A stretch of DNA of 64,000 bases from Sinorhizobium sp. 8-89. Lineage in GTDB: Bacteria > Pseudomonadota > Alphaproteobacteria > Rhizobiales > Rhizobiaceae. The translations under genes were made by a program, and so were the position numbers. The DNA lies in contig NZ_JASKLR010000003.1 of NCBI RefSeq assembly GCF_030124325.1, positions 248,001 to 312,000 of the forward strand. Direction: 5' to 3'. This document shows, piece by piece, positions 35,989 to 45,596 of this stretch. The first letter of the stretch is position 1. Each line of letters starts with the position of its first letter. The notes below the pieces were generated by a model that was not told the origin of the DNA, did no database searches, and worked only from the letters and a program-made list of their open reading frames with translations.

Positions 35989-36426
35989 TCAGCCGGCGCT
36001 GCAGAAATGCCGGAGACCATCATAGCCGACGAAGGTGCCGGAGTCCGGATCGAACGAGCGGTAGCGCTGCGAGCAATAGCGGTACCAGGCCGGCGTCCAG
36101 GGCTCGAGATCATAGCTGTCGACAACGACTTGGCGATAGACCGGGCGGGCCTGATAAACCGGGCGCGGCTGGTAAACGGGGCGAGGCCGGTAGACCGGGC
36201 GCGGTTCATAATATTCGGGTTCCGGATCGACGTAGACCGGCTCGTTGTAGTAGCGCGGCTGCGAGGCGATCGCGCCGCCGATGAGCGTGCCTGCGACCAG
36301 GCCCACGGCGCCCGCCGCCCACGCGTCGTCGTGATCGCGACCACCCGCGTGGGCGGTACCGACGGTCGGGAGAACCATCGTGGCTGCGGCAACCGAGAGA
36401 ATGGCGGCTTTGAAGAACTTGTTCAT
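35989..36426 (-). CDS. BA14K-family exported protein
   Basis: A 145-residue exported protein: signal peptide (FFKAAILSVAAATMVLPTVGTAHA region), a glycine-rich hydrophobic segment (AAGAVGLVAGTLIGGAIAS), a proline/tyrosine repeat with RPVYxPRPVY units, and a C-terminal BA14K domain (AWYRYCSQRYRSFDPDSGTF, YDGLRHFC). The Brucella homologue is an immunoreactive lectin-like protein. The ATG at 36426 gives a good signal peptide; an upstream start at 36471 is less likely. It is a single gene. Confidence 0.92.
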   Translation of the reverse strand: MNKFFKAAILSVAAATMVLPTVGTAHAGGRDHDDAWAAGAVGLVAGTLIGGAIASQPRYYNEPVYVDPEPEYYEPRPVYRPRPVYQPRPVYQARPVYRQVVVDSYDLEPWTPAWYRYCSQRYRSFDPDSGTFVGYDGLRHFCSAG

Positions 36427-36514
36427 GGCTTCAATCCTATGCATGGGGCCGGAATCAGTTCCGGTTTTCATGATGACCGGACTCTATGGCGCCCAAACTG
36501 AACGGAGCCTGAAT

Positions 36515-36540
36515 GAAAAAACCCGGCAAGGTTGCCGGGC
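36515..36540 (-). terminator. Terminator of the cold-shock gene
   Basis: Reverse strand CCCGGCAA-CC-TTGCCGGG is followed by TTTTTTC, 31 bases beyond the cold-shock stop. Confidence 0.9.
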
Positions 36541-36570
36541 TCCAACTTGAATCTGTCAAAAGGCGCCGTA

Positions 36571-36786
36571 TCAGCCGGCGATCTGCAGGTTGACCGCCTT
36601 CGGGCCTTTGCCGCGGCGATCGGGTTCGGTGTCGAAGCTTACTTTCTGATTTTCCGTAAGGCCGCTCAGGCCCGAAGCCTGCACGGCAGAAATATGTACG
36701 AAGATGTCTGCACCACCGTTGTCTGGCTTGATGAAACCAAAGCCCTTGTCGGTGTTGAAGAATTTTACAGTGCCAGTTTCGGCCAT
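36571..36786 (-). CDS. Cold-shock domain protein
   Basis: A 71-residue CspA-type OB-fold protein. RNP1-like KGFGFIKPDNG and RNP2-like DIFVHISAV are intact, following TGTVKFFNTD. It binds single-stranded RNA or DNA as an RNA chaperone. It is preceded by a 673-base gene-free stretch, which would allow the long 5' leader typical of cold-induced csp mRNAs, and has its own terminator. Which of the several rhizobial csp paralogues it is cannot be told. Confidence 0.96.
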   Translation of the reverse strand: MAETGTVKFFNTDKGFGFIKPDNGGADIFVHISAVQASGLSGLTENQKVSFDTEPDRRGKGPKAVNLQIAG

Positions 36787-37459
36787 GCGTCAGGTCCTTT
36801 TCTCTCCACCCGCTTGACGGCGCGGGCAGCATTGCAGTTTTGCCCAAAATGGGCGTGGCGGCAGGCAGTTCTCGACATTTGAGGAAAGGGTCCTGTTCTC
36901 GCAGCCAGCCATAGGAAGGGAAATAAGCCTCCCCCCGGTCTGGCCGCCCGGAGTGGTTTGCGTCTCCGGCCCGCTTATATTCAAGATCTTCCCGTGTTCG
37001 CAGATTGCCCGAACAGAGTAAGATTGATGGGTTTATTTTGAATTGGCAAGCAAAACTTTTCTGACGAGGTATTGCCGCTTCCCATTGCTCAAAAACCGGT
37101 CAGTTGCGGTTTAAGCGTGGAATATTCGGAATGCATCGCAAGCTGTTGAAATCACAGCTTTTTGAACAAAGCTGCGATTTGGCTACACTGTTTGCGCCAT
37201 ATTTTGTCGCTCTCGATCATGCCGCTGCTTTGTGCAGCCTCGCCGAAAAATCGCAAGCGTCTGATATGTCTCATGTTCCGCACGCGATCAAAGCGAAGCC
37301 GCAAATTTTGCAGAAAAACTGCAAGGAATACTACGGTGCTCTCGCGCGATCCGCTTAAGCGTCTCGATTAGAAGCAAAATCGGCACTGTTGGACAGTAAT
37401 AAGTAATACGGTAAGTTCAGCTTGCAGCAGTGCAGAAGATCTTGCCGCGGCGCGCCGCT
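36787..37459. other. Long gene-free region upstream of csp
   Basis: 673 bases, AT-rich between 36990 and 37410, with no credible gene. Short open frames (for example around 37104-37358) have no ribosome site and an unlikely composition. The csp promoter and leader must be here, and an undetected small RNA gene is possible. Confidence 0.55.
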
Positions 37460-38359
37460 TCAAGCGGCTGCTTCCGCCTCCTCACGCCTTCTCGCCAGTT
37501 CCGGAACAAGCTCGACCGCCAGCATCGCGACGAAGATGACGGCACAGCCGACATAACCGATCGGCATGATGACTTCGTCAAGCAGCAGTACGCCGAAAAG
37601 GGCGGCGAACAGGGCTTCGCTCGACAGGAAGATCGCCGCCTGTGGCGCGGTCGTGTAGCGTTGGCCGACAACCTGGCAGATGAAGGCAACGCCGCTCGAA
37701 AAAACGCCGGCGTAAAGGATCTGGGGCAGGGCGTTCCTGATCACATCGAGGCTGAGGGGTTCGGAGAAGGCCGCGAACAGGCAACCGAGTACGGCGCAGA
37801 CGGCGAATTGCACCATCGACAGCAGCATTGGCCGACCGGTATGGGAGGCGAAGATGCCGACGAGCAGCATCTGGATCGCCCAGAAAACGGCGCAGACGAT
37901 TGTCAGAAGGTCTCCGCCGGTCAGGCTCGACAGAGCTCCGCCGCTCAACAGGAAGATGCCGAAGCTCGCAAGCAAGGCACCCGGCCAGATGACCCAGTGC
38001 GGCTTGCGGCGCAGGAACACGACGGTCAGTATCGGCACGAAGACGACGTAAAGCCCCGTCAGAAAGCCGGAGTTGGTGACGCTGGTGGTCAGCAGCCCGA
38101 CCTGCTGTGTCACCGCGCCGCCGAAGAGCGCCAGGCCGATGAAAACGAAGTTGGGGATCGACTTGCGCGGAAGCGGAGCCGTGGCGAGCCTCGTTTCGAC
38201 CAGCGCCAGCGGCAGCGCGACGATCGTCGCGATCGCGAAGCGAAGGCCGATGAACCAGAGCGGACCGATTGCCTCCATCGCCGTCGACTGGGCGACGAAA
38301 CCGGCGCCCCAGATCGCGCCGGAAAACAGCAGGAAGAGATTGGCCTGAAGGCGAGTCAC
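37460..38359 (-). CDS. DMT-superfamily (EamA) transporter
   Basis: A 299-residue protein with about ten membrane helices and two EamA repeats, matching the drug/metabolite transporter superfamily. Examples: LFLLFSGAIWGAGFVAQ, SGFLTGLYVVFVPILTVVFL, and the second repeat AAIFLSSEALFAALFGVLLL. It starts with GTG at 38359 (VTRLQANLF), supported by GGGAG seven bases upstream; ATG at 38410 is an alternative. Exported substrates cannot be inferred. It is divergent from the DUF3052 gene. Confidence 0.9.
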   Translation of the reverse strand: MTRLQANLFLLFSGAIWGAGFVAQSTAMEAIGPLWFIGLRFAIATIVALPLALVETRLATAPLPRKSIPNFVFIGLALFGGAVTQQVGLLTTSVTNSGFLTGLYVVFVPILTVVFLRRKPHWVIWPGALLASFGIFLLSGGALSSLTGGDLLTIVCAVFWAIQMLLVGIFASHTGRPMLLSMVQFAVCAVLGCLFAAFSEPLSLDVIRNALPQILYAGVFSSGVAFICQVVGQRYTTAPQAAIFLSSEALFAALFGVLLLDEVIMPIGYVGCAVIFVAMLAVELVPELARRREEAEAAA

Positions 38360-38553
38360 GGCTGTGCTCCCGGATCGTAACGGTTTTGGATCGAAGCAAT
38401 CCAAAGCCATGCCGCTCCGGTAATTGCCTTGCCGCTCTATCAGTTGCGTTTTTGCCGGGCAAGCCTCATCCTCGCGCTTTCGTTGTGGCTCAAGATCGGC
38501 GCGCCACGATGACGCTCGACAAATCGGGGTCTGCAGCCACGAAGGAAACGGCA

Positions 38554-39003
38554 ATGAGCAACGCCGGCTATTCCGGAACGCCGCTGGCAAAAAAGCTCGG
38601 GCTGCGCGACGGGCAGGCCGCGCTCCTTCTCGCCGTTCCAGCCGAACTTCCCGAGATCGCAGCCTTCCCCGGTCTTGCGCTTGTCGAGACGTCGCTCATG
38701 GATCTCTCGAGCGACCGTGTCGCCTCGCGCCGCTATGACTACATCCATGTCTTCGAAACCGAGCGGACCGCGCTCGAAGCCCGGGCCGTGCTGCTCGCGG
38801 CGCGGCTGAAGGCCGATGGAATGTTCTGGGTTTCTTGGCCGAAGAGGGCCTCGGGTGTCGCAACGACCCTGACCGAGGATGCCTTGCGCGAGATATTTCT
38901 GCCGCTTGATCTCGTCGACGTGAAGGTCTGCGCCGTCGATTCGACCTGGTCGGGGCTCAAGTTCATGTTTCGCAAGGAAGTGCGGGCATCGCTTCGAACA
39001 TGA
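38554..39003 (+). CDS. DUF3052 family protein
   Basis: A 149-residue cytoplasmic protein of the DUF3052 family: SGTPLAKKLGLRDGQAALLL, YDYIHVFETERTALEARAVL, GMFWVSWPKRASG (W-P-K motif), then LREIFLPLDLVDVKVCAVD and WSGLKFMFRKE. No function is established; members are short proteins with a conserved SWPK element. GAAGGAAACGGCA lies upstream of the ATG. It is a single gene. Confidence 0.88.
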   Translation: MSNAGYSGTPLAKKLGLRDGQAALLLAVPAELPEIAAFPGLALVETSLMDLSSDRVASRRYDYIHVFETERTALEARAVLLAARLKADGMFWVSWPKRASGVATTLTEDALREIFLPLDLVDVKVCAVDSTWSGLKFMFRKEVRASLRT

Positions 39004-39069
39004 TCCAACGCTTCGAACTCCGAAATTCGGGACTGGAGACCCTCGTTTCTGGAATTGCTCCAAACGCGG

Positions 39070-40260
39070 TTACTGCGTCGGGGCCTTGGAGACCCGGAGT
39101 ACGGCGCCATTCTCTTCGTCGGTCACCATCAGAAGCGCGCCGTCCGGCGCGACGATCACGTCCCGAATGCGGCCGAATTCGCCATCGAACAGCCGCTCCT
39201 CGGAGGTGATCGCGCCATTTTCGTCCCGCTCCAGGCGGGCGAGCAGCTTGTATTTCAGCGCGGCGATCAGCAGGTCGCCGTTCCATTCCGGAAACATGCT
39301 GCCGCGGTAAACCGCAAGCGCTCCGGGGGCGATCGACGGATCCCAATAGTAGAGCGGCTGTTCATAACCCTCCTTGGCCGTGCCTTCGCCGATCTCCGCG
39401 CCGGAGTAATCCTTGCCGTAGGTGACCACCGGCCAGCCGTAGTTCTTGCCCGGCTGTGGATTGTTCACTTCATCACCGCCGCGCGCGCCATGCTCGACCG
39501 TCAAAAGCCTGCCGTAGCCCTGGTCGAAAGTGATGCCTTGCGGATTGCGGTGCCCCTTCGACCAGATCTCCGCCCGACCCTCGGTGCCACCGCGATAGGG
39601 GTTGGATGTCGGAATGCTGCCGTCGGGGTTGATGTGCAGAATGGCGCCGGCATGATCCCGCGGGTCCTGGGCACGGTCACGCTGACCCCGATCGCCGATA
39701 CCGAAGAACAGGCTGCCGTCCTTGTCGATGGCGATGCGCGAGCCGAAATGCTGGCCCCCGCCGGTGAACTTGCTCATCCGGAACACTTCCTTCACATCGG
39801 TCAAGCTGCGCTGGTCGTCGGAGAGTTCCGCTCGGACGAGGACCGTACCGTAGCCGCCGTCGCCTCGGGCGGAATAGGTCAAATAAAGCACGCGGTTGGT
39901 GGCGAACTTTGGATCCAGGGCGACATCGAGCAATCCGCCCTGGCCGCGTGCGGCCACGTCGGGCACACCCTCGATCGGGGGCGACAGCTTGCCGTCCTGC
40001 AGGATTCGCAACCGTCCCGGGCGCTCGGTGACGACGAGGCCGCCGTCCGGCATCACCTCGACTGCCCAGGGATGGCTGAGCCCGGTTGCGAGCGTCTCGA
40101 CGAGTACGGTGCCGGACTGGGTCGAAAATTCCTGCGCCCGCTGCGCGGAGGCTGGCTGCGGGGCAGCGAGGCAGAGAAGCCCGGAAAGCAGAGCGGCCGT
40201 GGACCGCGCCAAGCCGGCCTGAATATTGGTCAAACCTGCTCTTAAGAGCCAGCGCTGCAT
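39070..40260 (-). CDS. PQQ-dependent sugar dehydrogenase-like protein
   Basis: A 396-residue exported six-bladed beta-propeller of the soluble glucose dehydrogenase/YliI type. Signal peptide LLSGLLCLAAPQPASAQ, then LSHPWAVEVMPDGGLVVTER, GQGGLLDVALDPKF, FGSRIAIDKDGSLFFGIGDRG with the catalytic His shortly before (GGGQHF), and WSKGHRNPQGITFD. It should oxidise an aldose in the periplasm with PQQ. No PQQ synthesis genes are in the window. Confidence 0.93.
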   Translation of the reverse strand: MQRWLLRAGLTNIQAGLARSTAALLSGLLCLAAPQPASAQRAQEFSTQSGTVLVETLATGLSHPWAVEVMPDGGLVVTERPGRLRILQDGKLSPPIEGVPDVAARGQGGLLDVALDPKFATNRVLYLTYSARGDGGYGTVLVRAELSDDQRSLTDVKEVFRMSKFTGGGQHFGSRIAIDKDGSLFFGIGDRGQRDRAQDPRDHAGAILHINPDGSIPTSNPYRGGTEGRAEIWSKGHRNPQGITFDQGYGRLLTVEHGARGGDEVNNPQPGKNYGWPVVTYGKDYSGAEIGEGTAKEGYEQPLYYWDPSIAPGALAVYRGSMFPEWNGDLLIAALKYKLLARLERDENGAITSEERLFDGEFGRIRDVIVAPDGALLMVTDEENGAVLRVSKAPTQ

Positions 40261-40286
40261 GGCATTCTCCGGGCTGCGTTTGTCTA

Positions 40287-40385
40287 CCGCATGTTTCCTT
40301 AAATCTCAGCCGATTTAAGGAAACATGCGGCAATTCAAAGTGCTCCAGCGTTCTTGCGCGACCGATGAGACGCGCAACGCTGTAG
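40287..40385. repeat. Full-length family-1 repeat
   Basis: A perfect 19-base inverted repeat (40287-40305 and 40312-40330), AATTCAAAGTGCTCCAGCG, a second imperfect stem (TTGCGCG...CGCGCAA), and a final CTGTAG. Layout as at 6469. Confidence 0.87.
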
Positions 40386-40439
40386 CGTAAGCTGGGACGC
40401 AGCGGGGTGCGTTTCAAGTCAAATCGGATCAAAACGGCT

Positions 40440-40643
40440 TTATCGGGAGATCGAGCCGGTGGTGAGCGGAACAGCGCGCTGTTCGCCAGCGAGCTCGGCC
40501 CTGGCCTTCATGTAGAAACCCTTGCCGATCAGCAGCAGACCGGCAAGGGCAATGAGGGCGATGATCGCCACGACGATCGTTTCGATTGCCGACAGTCGGG
40601 CGAGGAAGCCGGCGCGCTGTTCGGGCAGATCGTCGTCAGCCAT
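40440..40643 (-). CDS. Small single-pass membrane protein
   Basis: 67 residues: MADDDLPEQRAGFLARLSA, then a hydrophobic helix (IETIVVAIIALIALAGLLLI) and a basic tail (GKGFYMKARAELAG). Its ATG at 40643 lies inside the last codons of the upstream gene (8-base overlap), so translation is coupled. No family is recognised. The paired gene encodes another small membrane protein, which suggests a two-part complex. Confidence 0.75.
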   Translation of the reverse strand: MADDDLPEQRAGFLARLSAIETIVVAIIALIALAGLLLIGKGFYMKARAELAGEQRAVPLTTGSISR

Positions 40644-41094
40644 GGTGGTGAACCCTTGCGACAACCAAGGAGGCGATCTGCTGCCGCCAGAGGGCGAAGG
40701 TCGTGCCGGACATCAGCGCCATGGCAAGCAACATCAGGCCGATCAGGATCTGCCGGTCGGCCGCAGTTGCCGTCTGCGGCAGGTTCACCTGGCTGTTTGC
40801 CTCGGCCATCAGGCTTGCGGCATGGGCCGTCGGCGCGTCCGCGACGCGGTCCGCGACCACCATGGCGCGTTCGTCGCGATTCCCGACTGCCGCTTCAAAT
40901 ATGTTCGGCCGCTGCTGCTCGAGAAGCGTGACCAGCCGCTGCGGTTTGGCCTTGGCCGTTTGCGCCGAAGCTTGTGCCATCAGACCGAGTATCATCACGA
41001 TGCAGGCTGCAAGTGCTGCGAGCGCCAGGTAGAAGCCCCAGCGCACCTCGTTGCGCCGCGTTCGCGCGGCGGCGATTTCGTCATCGAGAAACAT
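40636..41094 (-). CDS. Membrane protein with two transmembrane segments
   Basis: 152 residues: MFLDDEIAAARTRRNEVRWG, a first helix (FYLALAALAACIVMILGLMA), about 65 polar residues, a second helix (ILIGLMLLAMALMSGTTFAL), and a short tail. No family is recognised. ATG at 41094 is chosen over 41115 because the sequence there fits better. It is the first gene of a coupled pair with the 67-residue protein. Both genes sit between aatA and a family-1 repeat. Confidence 0.78.
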   Translation of the reverse strand: MFLDDEIAAARTRRNEVRWGFYLALAALAACIVMILGLMAQASAQTAKAKPQRLVTLLEQQRPNIFEAAVGNRDERAMVVADRVADAPTAHAASLMAEANSQVNLPQTATAADRQILIGLMLLAMALMSGTTFALWRQQIASLVVARVHHHG

Positions 41095-42755
<1,661 letters not shown>

Positions 42756-42777
42756 CAGCAACGATCCTCGACGACGG

Positions 42778-42803
42778 AAAGCCCGCCAGCACTGGCGGGC
42801 TTT
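42778..42803 (+). terminator. aatA terminator
   Basis: AAAGCCCGCCAG-CA-CTGGCGGGCTTT has a perfect 12-base stem, followed by GTTGTT, 22 bases after the aatA stop. Confidence 0.88.
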
Positions 42804-42874
42804 GTTGTTCAGAAGTCGATTCAACAGCCTGAGAATTCGATTCACGCAACGCGCCTATCGCGTTGAAAACGGAT

Positions 42875-43741
42875 TCACTTTTGCTTCCGGATCAGCTCGA
42901 CGACGCCAGAGATATCGTCCCCGCCATGACCTTGACCGACCCGAGCGGCGGCGAGCTGTCGCATGGGTTCGATGAAGTCGGGCGAAATGTGACTCTCCTC
43001 GCTCGCTCTGACGATGTTCTCAAGAGCGATCGTCTGCATGGCGAGGTTGGAGACGACATTGCGGCTATGCAGGCCGCTGTCGATCTTCTCAGCAAGGTCG
43101 GGGAGGGTGCCGCTCATCGCTTCGAGCCAAGGCCGGAGGAGCGACAGGAAATCAGCCACCTTGCCGCCGCTGCTTGCCACCAGCGCGCCGGCATGCAGGA
43201 AGCCTGAGAAGAGACCGTACATTGCAGACAGCAGGGCGAGGTCATAGAGCGCCGCAATTCCTGGGTCCTCGCCGAGCATACGGCAGGTAGCGAGCGCGCC
43301 GAGCGCTGCCTCATGCTTTTCGAGAAGGGCGCCCGAGCCACTGTAGAGGATCAGGGCACCGGCCTCGCCGATCATCGGCGGGACCGCCATGATGCCGCCG
43401 TCGAGATAACGCGCGCCCTTTGCCTCCACCCATGCGCCAAGACTCTTCGCATCGTCGGGCGTGCCATTGGTGAGATTGACAAGATCGCGGCCACGGAGTG
43501 CATCTCCTGCCAGCGCCAGAACCGCACGGGCGGCGGCGTAGTCGACGACGCACACAATCGCAAGCTCGCTGGCCGCGACCGCCTCGGCCGGGCTCGCCGC
43601 AACGCTCGCACCGATGGCGGCAAGCGGCTCGGTCCGTAGCAATGTCCGGTTCCAGATCGTGACGTCGTGGCCCTTTCGAATGAGCGTTGCCGCCAGCGCC
43701 GAACCCATGGCGCCAAGGCCGAGAATGGAAATCCTGCTCAT
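42875..43741 (-). CDS. Imine-reductase-like NAD(P)-dependent oxidoreductase
   Basis: A 288-residue beta-hydroxyacid-dehydrogenase superfamily member. The Rossmann motif ISILGLGAMGSALAATLI and NRT cofactor loop (WNRTLLRTEPL) are N-terminal. LVNLTNGTPDDAKSL, YLDGGIMAVPPMIG and the long helical C-terminal domain resemble imine reductases more than classical 3-hydroxyisobutyrate dehydrogenases. The substrate is unknown. It lies 17 bases downstream of an SDR gene, so it is likely co-expressed. Confidence 0.9.
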   Translation of the reverse strand: MSRISILGLGAMGSALAATLIRKGHDVTIWNRTLLRTEPLAAIGASVAASPAEAVAASELAIVCVVDYAAARAVLALAGDALRGRDLVNLTNGTPDDAKSLGAWVEAKGARYLDGGIMAVPPMIGEAGALILYSGSGALLEKHEAALGALATCRMLGEDPGIAALYDLALLSAMYGLFSGFLHAGALVASSGGKVADFLSLLRPWLEAMSGTLPDLAEKIDSGLHSRNVVSNLAMQTIALENIVRASEESHISPDFIEPMRQLAAARVGQGHGGDDISGVVELIRKQK

Positions 43742-43758
43742 GATCTTTCTCCCGGGTG

Positions 43759-44520
43759 TCAGGCTGCGGTGGACAGCTTCTGGCCAAGGCCACCGTCAAC
43801 GGCGAGCTTTGCGCCAGTGGTGAAGGTTGCGTCGAAGGCCAGGAACAGCACGGCGCGCGCCACTTCGTCGGCGGTGCCGTTGCGTTTCATCGGTGTGACC
43901 GCGTCGCCGAGCGCCTTGAAGTCTGAGCGTTCGGCATCCGTAAGGCCCGCGGCACCCTTGGTCGGTGTGTCGATGAAACCTGGGCTGACCGTGTTGACGC
44001 GGATGCCGCGCGGCAGAAGCTCGGTAGCGAGCACGGAGGCGAAGGAGACGAGCGCCGCCTTGGTGGCGCTGTAGACGCTCATGCCCTGGTACCCGCCTTC
44101 GTCGGCAACCGATGAGGTGAAGACGATGGAACCGCCCTCGCGGATCAGCGGCGCCAGCCGCTGGACAGTGAAGAACGCGCCTTTGGTGTTGATGGCGAAC
44201 TGACGATCGTAGGAGGCCTCGCTAACCTTGTCGAACGCCTCGAGTTCCGAAATGCCGGCGTTGATGTGGAGAAGGTCGATCGCGCCGAGCTTCTGACCAA
44301 CGGCCGCACCGAGAACCGCGATGTCGTTGAGATCGGCGATGTCAGAGCGCAGGGCGTGGACGCGCGCGCCGAACGTCTCTCTGACCGTTGCGACATTGCC
44401 TTCGTTGCGTCCGGTCAGCAGCACGTCTGCGCCGCCACTGACCAACCGTGCGACCGTCGCCAGTCCCATGCCGTGGGTGCCGCCGATCACGACGGCCTTC
44501 TTTCCTTGATAGATGGTCAC
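43759..44520 (-). CDS. SDR-family oxidoreductase
   Basis: A 253-residue short-chain dehydrogenase. The cofactor motif is [14 protein letters not shown], with [10 protein letters not shown] following. The catalytic triad is Ser in [10 protein letters not shown] and [10 protein letters not shown] (YxxxK). [17 protein letters not shown] is typical. It lies divergent from a LysR regulator across 118 bases and upstream of the imine-reductase-like gene, forming a small inducible redox cassette. The substrate cannot be told. Confidence 0.94.
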   Translation of the reverse strand: MTIYQGKKAVVIGGTHGMGLATVARLVSGGADVLLTGRNEGNVATVRETFGARVHALRSDIADLNDIAVLGAAVGQKLGAIDLLHINAGISELEAFDKVSEASYDRQFAINTKGAFFTVQRLAPLIREGGSIVFTSSVADEGGYQGMSVYSATKAALVSFASVLATELLPRGIRVNTVSPGFIDTPTKGAAGLTDAERSDFKALGDAVTPMKRNGTADEVARAVLFLAFDATFTTGAKLAVDGGLGQKLSTAA

Positions 44521-44638
44521 GATCTATTCCTCTTGGTTTCGAATGAACGATGAGGAAGAGATGCATTCGTGGACGAACTTGTGCTAGATGGGAAAGTGTG
44601 GACTTATCATCTATGAATGTGGACGATCGATCGGGACT

Positions 44639-45529
44639 ATGGCGAACCTTAACGACTTCATGCTCTTCGTCCACGTCGTGGATCACGGGGGCTTCGCTCC
44701 GGCGGCGCGCGCGCTCAGCGTACCGAAATCGACGCTTAGCAAGCGCGTGGCGGAACTCGAAAAAGCGCTAGGCGTTCGGCTCATCAACCGCACCTCGCGC
44801 CGTTTCGCGGTGACCGAAACGGGGGAGGATTTCTATCGTCACGCGGCGGCAATGCTCATCGAAGCGGAAGCGGCCGAAAGCGTGGTCAAGGGCAGGCTTG
44901 CCGAGCCAAGCGGCACGGTGAGGATCACGGCATCCGTCCCGACGACGCAGCTCTCACTCGCACCGCTATTGCCGCAACTGGCGGTCGCCTATCCGAAAAT
45001 CCGCGTCGTGATGCATGCGACGGATCGGTTCGTCGACCTCATCCAGGAAGGATTCGACATCGCCGTGCGCGACCATTTCGGGCCGCTTCCGGATTCCGGC
45101 CTCGTGCAGCGCCGTGTCGCTTCCGAAACGATTTGGCTGGTGGCGTCGCCAGCCTATCTCAATCGGCGCAGCGTTCCCGAAAATCCTGAAGATCTGGAGC
45201 ATCACGACGGCTTGCTGACATCGCTGGCATCGGCGGGCTGGACCTTGGAGCATGCGGACGGAACGATTGTCGGCGTGTCGCCGAAGCCGCGCTTCGTGGC
45301 GGATGAATCGCATGTTCTGCGCGAGGCCGCGGTGGCGGGGCTCGGCATTACCGCCTCGCCCGGCAAGCTTTGCCGCAACGAGATCGCCCGCGGCGCGCTC
45401 GTGCGCATCCTGCCGGAGTGGACTGCGGGTCGTGTGACAACGACGATCCTGATGCCGCACCGGCGCGGGCAGTTGCCGTCCGTGCGTGCCGCCGTCGATT
45501 TCATCGCGGCGCGGCTCGGCGAAATTTGA
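44639..45529 (+). CDS. LysR-family transcriptional regulator
   Basis: A 296-residue LysR protein. HTH: FVHVVDHGGFAPAARALSVP and KSTLSKRVAELEKALGVRL, then INRTSRRFAVTETGEDFYRH, and the effector domain (GTVRITASVPTTQLSLAPLL). It is of the group that often represses SDR-type genes. ATG at 44639 is the family start; the frame reaches 44588. It is divergent from the SDR gene, and three direct GTGGAC repeats lie in the space between. Confidence 0.93.
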   Translation: MANLNDFMLFVHVVDHGGFAPAARALSVPKSTLSKRVAELEKALGVRLINRTSRRFAVTETGEDFYRHAAAMLIEAEAAESVVKGRLAEPSGTVRITASVPTTQLSLAPLLPQLAVAYPKIRVVMHATDRFVDLIQEGFDIAVRDHFGPLPDSGLVQRRVASETIWLVASPAYLNRRSVPENPEDLEHHDGLLTSLASAGWTLEHADGTIVGVSPKPRFVADESHVLREAAVAGLGITASPGKLCRNEIARGALVRILPEWTAGRVTTTILMPHRRGQLPSVRAAVDFIAARLGEI

Positions 45530-45552
45530 TGCTGCCGCAGACGTCGAAAAAA

Positions 45553-45578
45553 TAAAGGCCCGCGGGAGCGGGCCTTTA
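45553..45578. terminator. Bidirectional terminator between LysR gene and carA
   Basis: TAAAGGCCCGC-GGGA-GCGGGCCTTTA is a perfect 11-base stem between convergent genes, 18 bases beyond the carA stop. Confidence 0.85.
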
Positions 45579-45596
45579 AGAAGCGGATTGTGTTTC

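Noticed and set aside
37104..37358. Plus-strand frame of 84 residues
   Set aside because: No ribosome site, AT-rich sequence and unlikely composition; left as gene-free.
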